A stretch of DNA of 52,530 nt from Anaerotignum sp. (GTDB lineage Bacteria > Bacillota > Clostridia > Lachnospirales > Anaerotignaceae). The stretch is taken from assembly GCF_017483025.1 (NCBI RefSeq), contig NZ_JAFUMA010000063.1, forward strand, positions 1-52,530. Reading direction: 5' to 3'. The notes below the pieces were generated by a model, which ran no database searches, was not told the DNA's origin, and saw only the letters and a list, made by a program, of their open reading frames with translations. The translations under genes were made by a program, and so were the position numbers. Each line of letters begins with the position of its first letter. The first letter of the stretch is position 1. This document shows positions 51,589-52,530 of this stretch, in pieces.

Positions 51589-51864
51589 ATGAAGCAGAGA
51601 AAAGTACCTCTCAGAAAATGTACCGGTTGTCAGGAAATGAAAAATAAAAAAGAACTCATCCGCATCGTAAGAAACGAAGAAGGTGAGTTCTCCTTAGACC
51701 GCACGGGCAAAAAGCCCGGCCGTGGCGCATATATTTGTCCCAATGGGGAATGTCTGGCGAAAGCACAGAAATCCAAAGGGCTGGAACGCTCCTTCAAGGC
51801 ACCTGTGCCCAAGGAAGTGTATGAACAGCTGCTGAAGGAACTGGAGGAAGAAACGAATGAATAA
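51589..51864 (+). CDS. rnpM: YlxR/RnpM family RNA-binding protein
   Basis: This 91-residue protein has the YlxR pattern: PLRKCTGCQEMKNKKELIRIVR at the start (Cys11, Cys14), then GRGAYICPNGECLAKA and LERSF. Bacillus YlxR has been described as RnpM, a modulator of RNase P, and also as a nucleoid-linked regulator. The same role is plausible here. It overlaps the next gene by eight bases. Confidence 0.94.
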   Translation: MKQRKVPLRKCTGCQEMKNKKELIRIVRNEEGEFSLDRTGKKPGRGAYICPNGECLAKAQKSKGLERSFKAPVPKEVYEQLLKELEEETNE

Positions 51865-52189
51865 ATTCCTTTCCCTTCTGGGGCTTTGCAAGCGGGCAGG
51901 CAAGCTTGCCGCAGGCGAAGTGGCAGCTGAGCAGGCAGTGCGCGGCAAAAAAGCGTTTTTGCTGATTTTATCGGAGGATGCCTCCAAAAATACGAAAAAG
52001 AAATTCAGAAATTCCGCAGCTTACTACGAACTGCCCTTGGCAGAGATCGGAACCAAGGAAGAACTGGGCAGGGCCATCGGCGCAGATATGCGATCCATCA
52101 TCGCCATCACCGAAGAAGGCTTTGCGAAAAAACTGAAGCAGCTGGCGGAAGATATCATAGAGAACAGAACGAAGGTCGGTGAAGACTGA
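51857..52189 (+). CDS. L7Ae-family ribosomal-like protein (YlxQ)
   Basis: This 110-residue protein of the L7Ae/L30e fold begins FLSLLGLCKRAGKLAAGEVAAEQAV, then KAFLLILSEDASKNTKKKF and IGADMRSIIAI. It is the usual gene between ylxR and infB and is thought to bind kink-turn RNA, although its cellular role is unsettled. The start overlaps the end of rnpM, giving coupled translation. Confidence 0.93.
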   Translation: MNKFLSLLGLCKRAGKLAAGEVAAEQAVRGKKAFLLILSEDASKNTKKKFRNSAAYYELPLAEIGTKEELGRAIGADMRSIIAITEEGFAKKLKQLAEDIIENRTKVGED

Positions 52190-52216
52190 TCATCGAGAAA
52201 GACGAGGTGTTGTGGA

Positions 52217-52530
52217 ATGTCCAAAATTCGAATTTATGAACTGGCAAAGCAACTGGGCGTTGCCAATAAAGATCTGATGGAAAAAATTCACAGTGTTGGT
52301 ATCGAAGCAAAAAGCCATATGGCTATGCTGACAGAAGAAGAAGCGGCGAAAGTAACAGCGCTGTATCAGCCTAAAAAAGAAGAACCCAAGAAAGAAGCGC
52401 CTAAGAAGAAAGCACCTAAAAAAGACGCTCCCAAGCAGGAAGTAAAAAAAGACGCTCCTAAACAGCAGCATGCACCCAAACAGGATGCACCTAAGAAAGA
52501 TGCTCCTAAGAAAGATGCGCCTAAACAGGA
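52217..52530 (+). CDS. infB: Translation initiation factor IF-2, N-terminal part (cut by window end)
   Basis: The first 104 codons are present. The IF2 N-terminal domain comes first (KIRIYELAKQLGVANKDLMEKIHSVG, about 3-50), then a low-complexity linker of Lys/Pro/Ala/Asp units such as PKKDAPKQ. The GTPase domain would follow beyond the window. GAGGTG lies ahead of the ATG. The linker repeats are normal for IF-2 and explain the repetitive DNA at the window end. Confidence 0.96.
   Translation, partial: MSKIRIYELAKQLGVANKDLMEKIHSVGIEAKSHMAMLTEEEAAKVTALYQPKKEEPKKEAPKKKAPKKDAPKQEVKKDAPKQQHAPKQDAPKKDAPKKDAPKQ

Noticed and set aside
52370..52530. Short tandem-like repeats at the window end, considered as a CRISPR or satellite
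   Set aside because: They encode the Lys/Pro/Ala/Asp linker of IF-2 in frame and have no spacer structure.

Overview
The window looks like a chromosomal segment of an anaerobic Clostridia bacterium, probably Lachnospirales or an Anaerotignum-like relative. That placement is inferred from gene content: an IspH-ribosomal protein S1 fusion, the rimP-nusA-ylxR-ylxQ-infB order, scpA-scpB next to a D,D-carboxypeptidase and rluB, a PadR/FtsW-like pair, and Gram-positive Shine-Dalgarno sites and terminators. No rRNA, tRNA or CRISPR array was seen.

Positions 1-8000 are an accessory, decaying region. An IS3-family insertion sequence (about 233-1518) abuts a subtilase (S8) gene that has lost its 5' half and also carries a frameshift. 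A secreted alkylsulfatase follows. Next is the most unusual gene of the window (4777-6696): a complete-looking large serine recombinase whose reading frame runs directly into the C-terminal catalytic half of a tyrosine recombinase. Just downstream, convergent, lies a fragment of a type I restriction specificity subunit (hsdS). Then come a second tyrosine-recombinase tail and the N-terminal half of an AraC-type regulator, fused back to back. I read this as the wreck of an hsdS-shuffling locus invaded by serine-recombinase elements.

Positions 7994-13174 (minus strand) form a PTS operon: LicT-type antiterminator, glucose-type EIICBA, HPr and enzyme I. A ribonucleic antiterminator overlaps a terminator ahead of ptsG, so the antiterminator should set sugar-dependent expression. 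Codon choice here (Thr ACC/ACT, Arg CGN) differs from the rest of the window (Thr ACA, Arg AGA), suggesting acquisition. HPr has Thr where the regulatory Ser46 normally sits.

Positions 13.5-35 kb are mostly single genes and short operons of metabolism and maintenance: acyltransferase, M20 amidohydrolase, omega-amidase-like hydrolase, Spx/ArsC-like protein, exonuclease III, glyoxalase-fold protein, transglutaminase-like protein, htpG under a perfect CIRCE operator, MnmM-like methyltransferase, FliB-like protein, lipase-like hydrolase, a PadR-controlled FtsW/RodA-like protein, glutaminyl-tRNA synthetase, a flavin oxidoreductase and a proline operon (proB ... proA) with three other genes embedded. 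Two tiny genes here are broken (DUF4177-like at 19416, DUF7662-like at 21911).

Positions 35-52.5 kb are dense plus-strand core operons: S2P-like protein, scpA, scpB, D,D-carboxypeptidase and rluB; phosphatase, flavoprotein, cmk, plsC and ispH-rpsA; deoC; a polar amino-acid ABC importer; a DUF554 protein; a minus-strand PLP decarboxylase; and the rimP-nusA-rnpM-ylxQ-infB operon, with infB cut by the window end.
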